Positions 63,631-64,000 of a stretch of DNA of 64,000 bases are shown here, piece after piece. Origin of the DNA: Macrostomum hystrix (taxonomy: Eukaryota; Platyhelminthes; Macrostomidae). How positions within the stretch are numbered: the first letter of the stretch is position 1; every line of letters begins with the position of its first letter. Position numbers and translations under genes: made by a program. The stretch covers positions 4,991,001 to 5,055,000 of the forward strand of contig CATNEN010000033.1 in the NCBI GenBank assembly GCA_950097015.1, given 5' to 3'. The notes under the pieces were generated by a model. It saw only the letters and a list, made by a program, of their open reading frames with translations, had not been told where the DNA came from and made no database searches.

Positions 63631-64000
63631 AAATATATACCGGCTATTTCGGGCATCAATGTCTATGGCCTCGGGCGCTGCGCGCTGCGCGTCCTCGGTC
63701 ACAGCCATTGACAATACTTTGCTTTAAAAAATGACGGAGCATAGACTCTGAGACGGTGTATTGTCAAATATGTTCCGCCCGCTGGTCCACAGGAAATAAA
63801 CGATTTATTCACCTATAGGGAAATAATTGAAAACATAGACGCTCGGCGGCGGGCAAAAGGGGGATACATGACGCTTAAAACCGCTTTTAATTGTTTTTTA
63901 AAACTGCTTGGACATTCGTGGCCGATATTCAATGTGTGCAGCAAACGTTCTTCTTAATTTGGAAGACGCCAAAAGTAGCACACACGATGAGTATTTTGTA

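Overview
The window is animal nuclear DNA, most likely from a free-living flatworm of the Macrostomum type. That is inferred from: spliced GC-rich genes in AT-rich flanks; minisatellite arrays in introns and spacers; tRNA-derived SINEs; and gene starts consistent with spliced-leader trans-splicing. No species assignment can be proved from the sequence alone. Exon limits below come from reading splice sites and checking phase; they are not transcript-supported.

Layout. 0.9-6.8 kb (-): TopBP1, a DNA damage checkpoint scaffold, two coding exons giving about 1518 residues. 8.7-11.2 kb (-): mitochondrial 3-ketoacyl-CoA thiolase (ACAA2). 14.8-16.1 kb (+): SPATA6, followed in the same direction by AXDND1 (16.9-26.1 kb, twelve coding exons, about 1078 residues); both are sperm tail or cilium genes. 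29.2-37.8 kb (-): ASPM (abnormal spindle), seven exons, with an unusually long RLEQE-type helix between its IQ motifs and a one-base frameshift in a homopolymer. 38-48 kb: mostly gene-poor, AT-rich or satellite DNA, with one possible small gene at 43.9-44.3 kb. 48.3-49.0 kb (+): an ID/Emc-like HLH protein. 53.9-54.7 kb (+) and 56.8-57.5 kb (-): two tail-to-tail genes for secreted Trp/Asn-rich repeat proteins, the least explained genes here. 58.6-62.5 kb (+): phosphatidylserine decarboxylase (PISD).

Between and inside the genes are more than twenty tandem arrays, each with its own unit of 4 to 42 bp, several tRNA-like SINE copies (two with clean target-site duplications), a 616-bp element with 25-bp terminal inverted repeats in an ASPM intron, and a palindrome-rich foldback sequence at the right end.

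The genes do not form one pathway. The notable groupings are SPATA6 next to AXDND1, and the pair of secreted repeat proteins. The thiolase has no genomic ATG before its first recognisable exon. Its acceptor sits where a spliced leader ending in AUG would supply the start codon, and TopBP1 and SPATA6 have acceptors compatible with the same arrangement.
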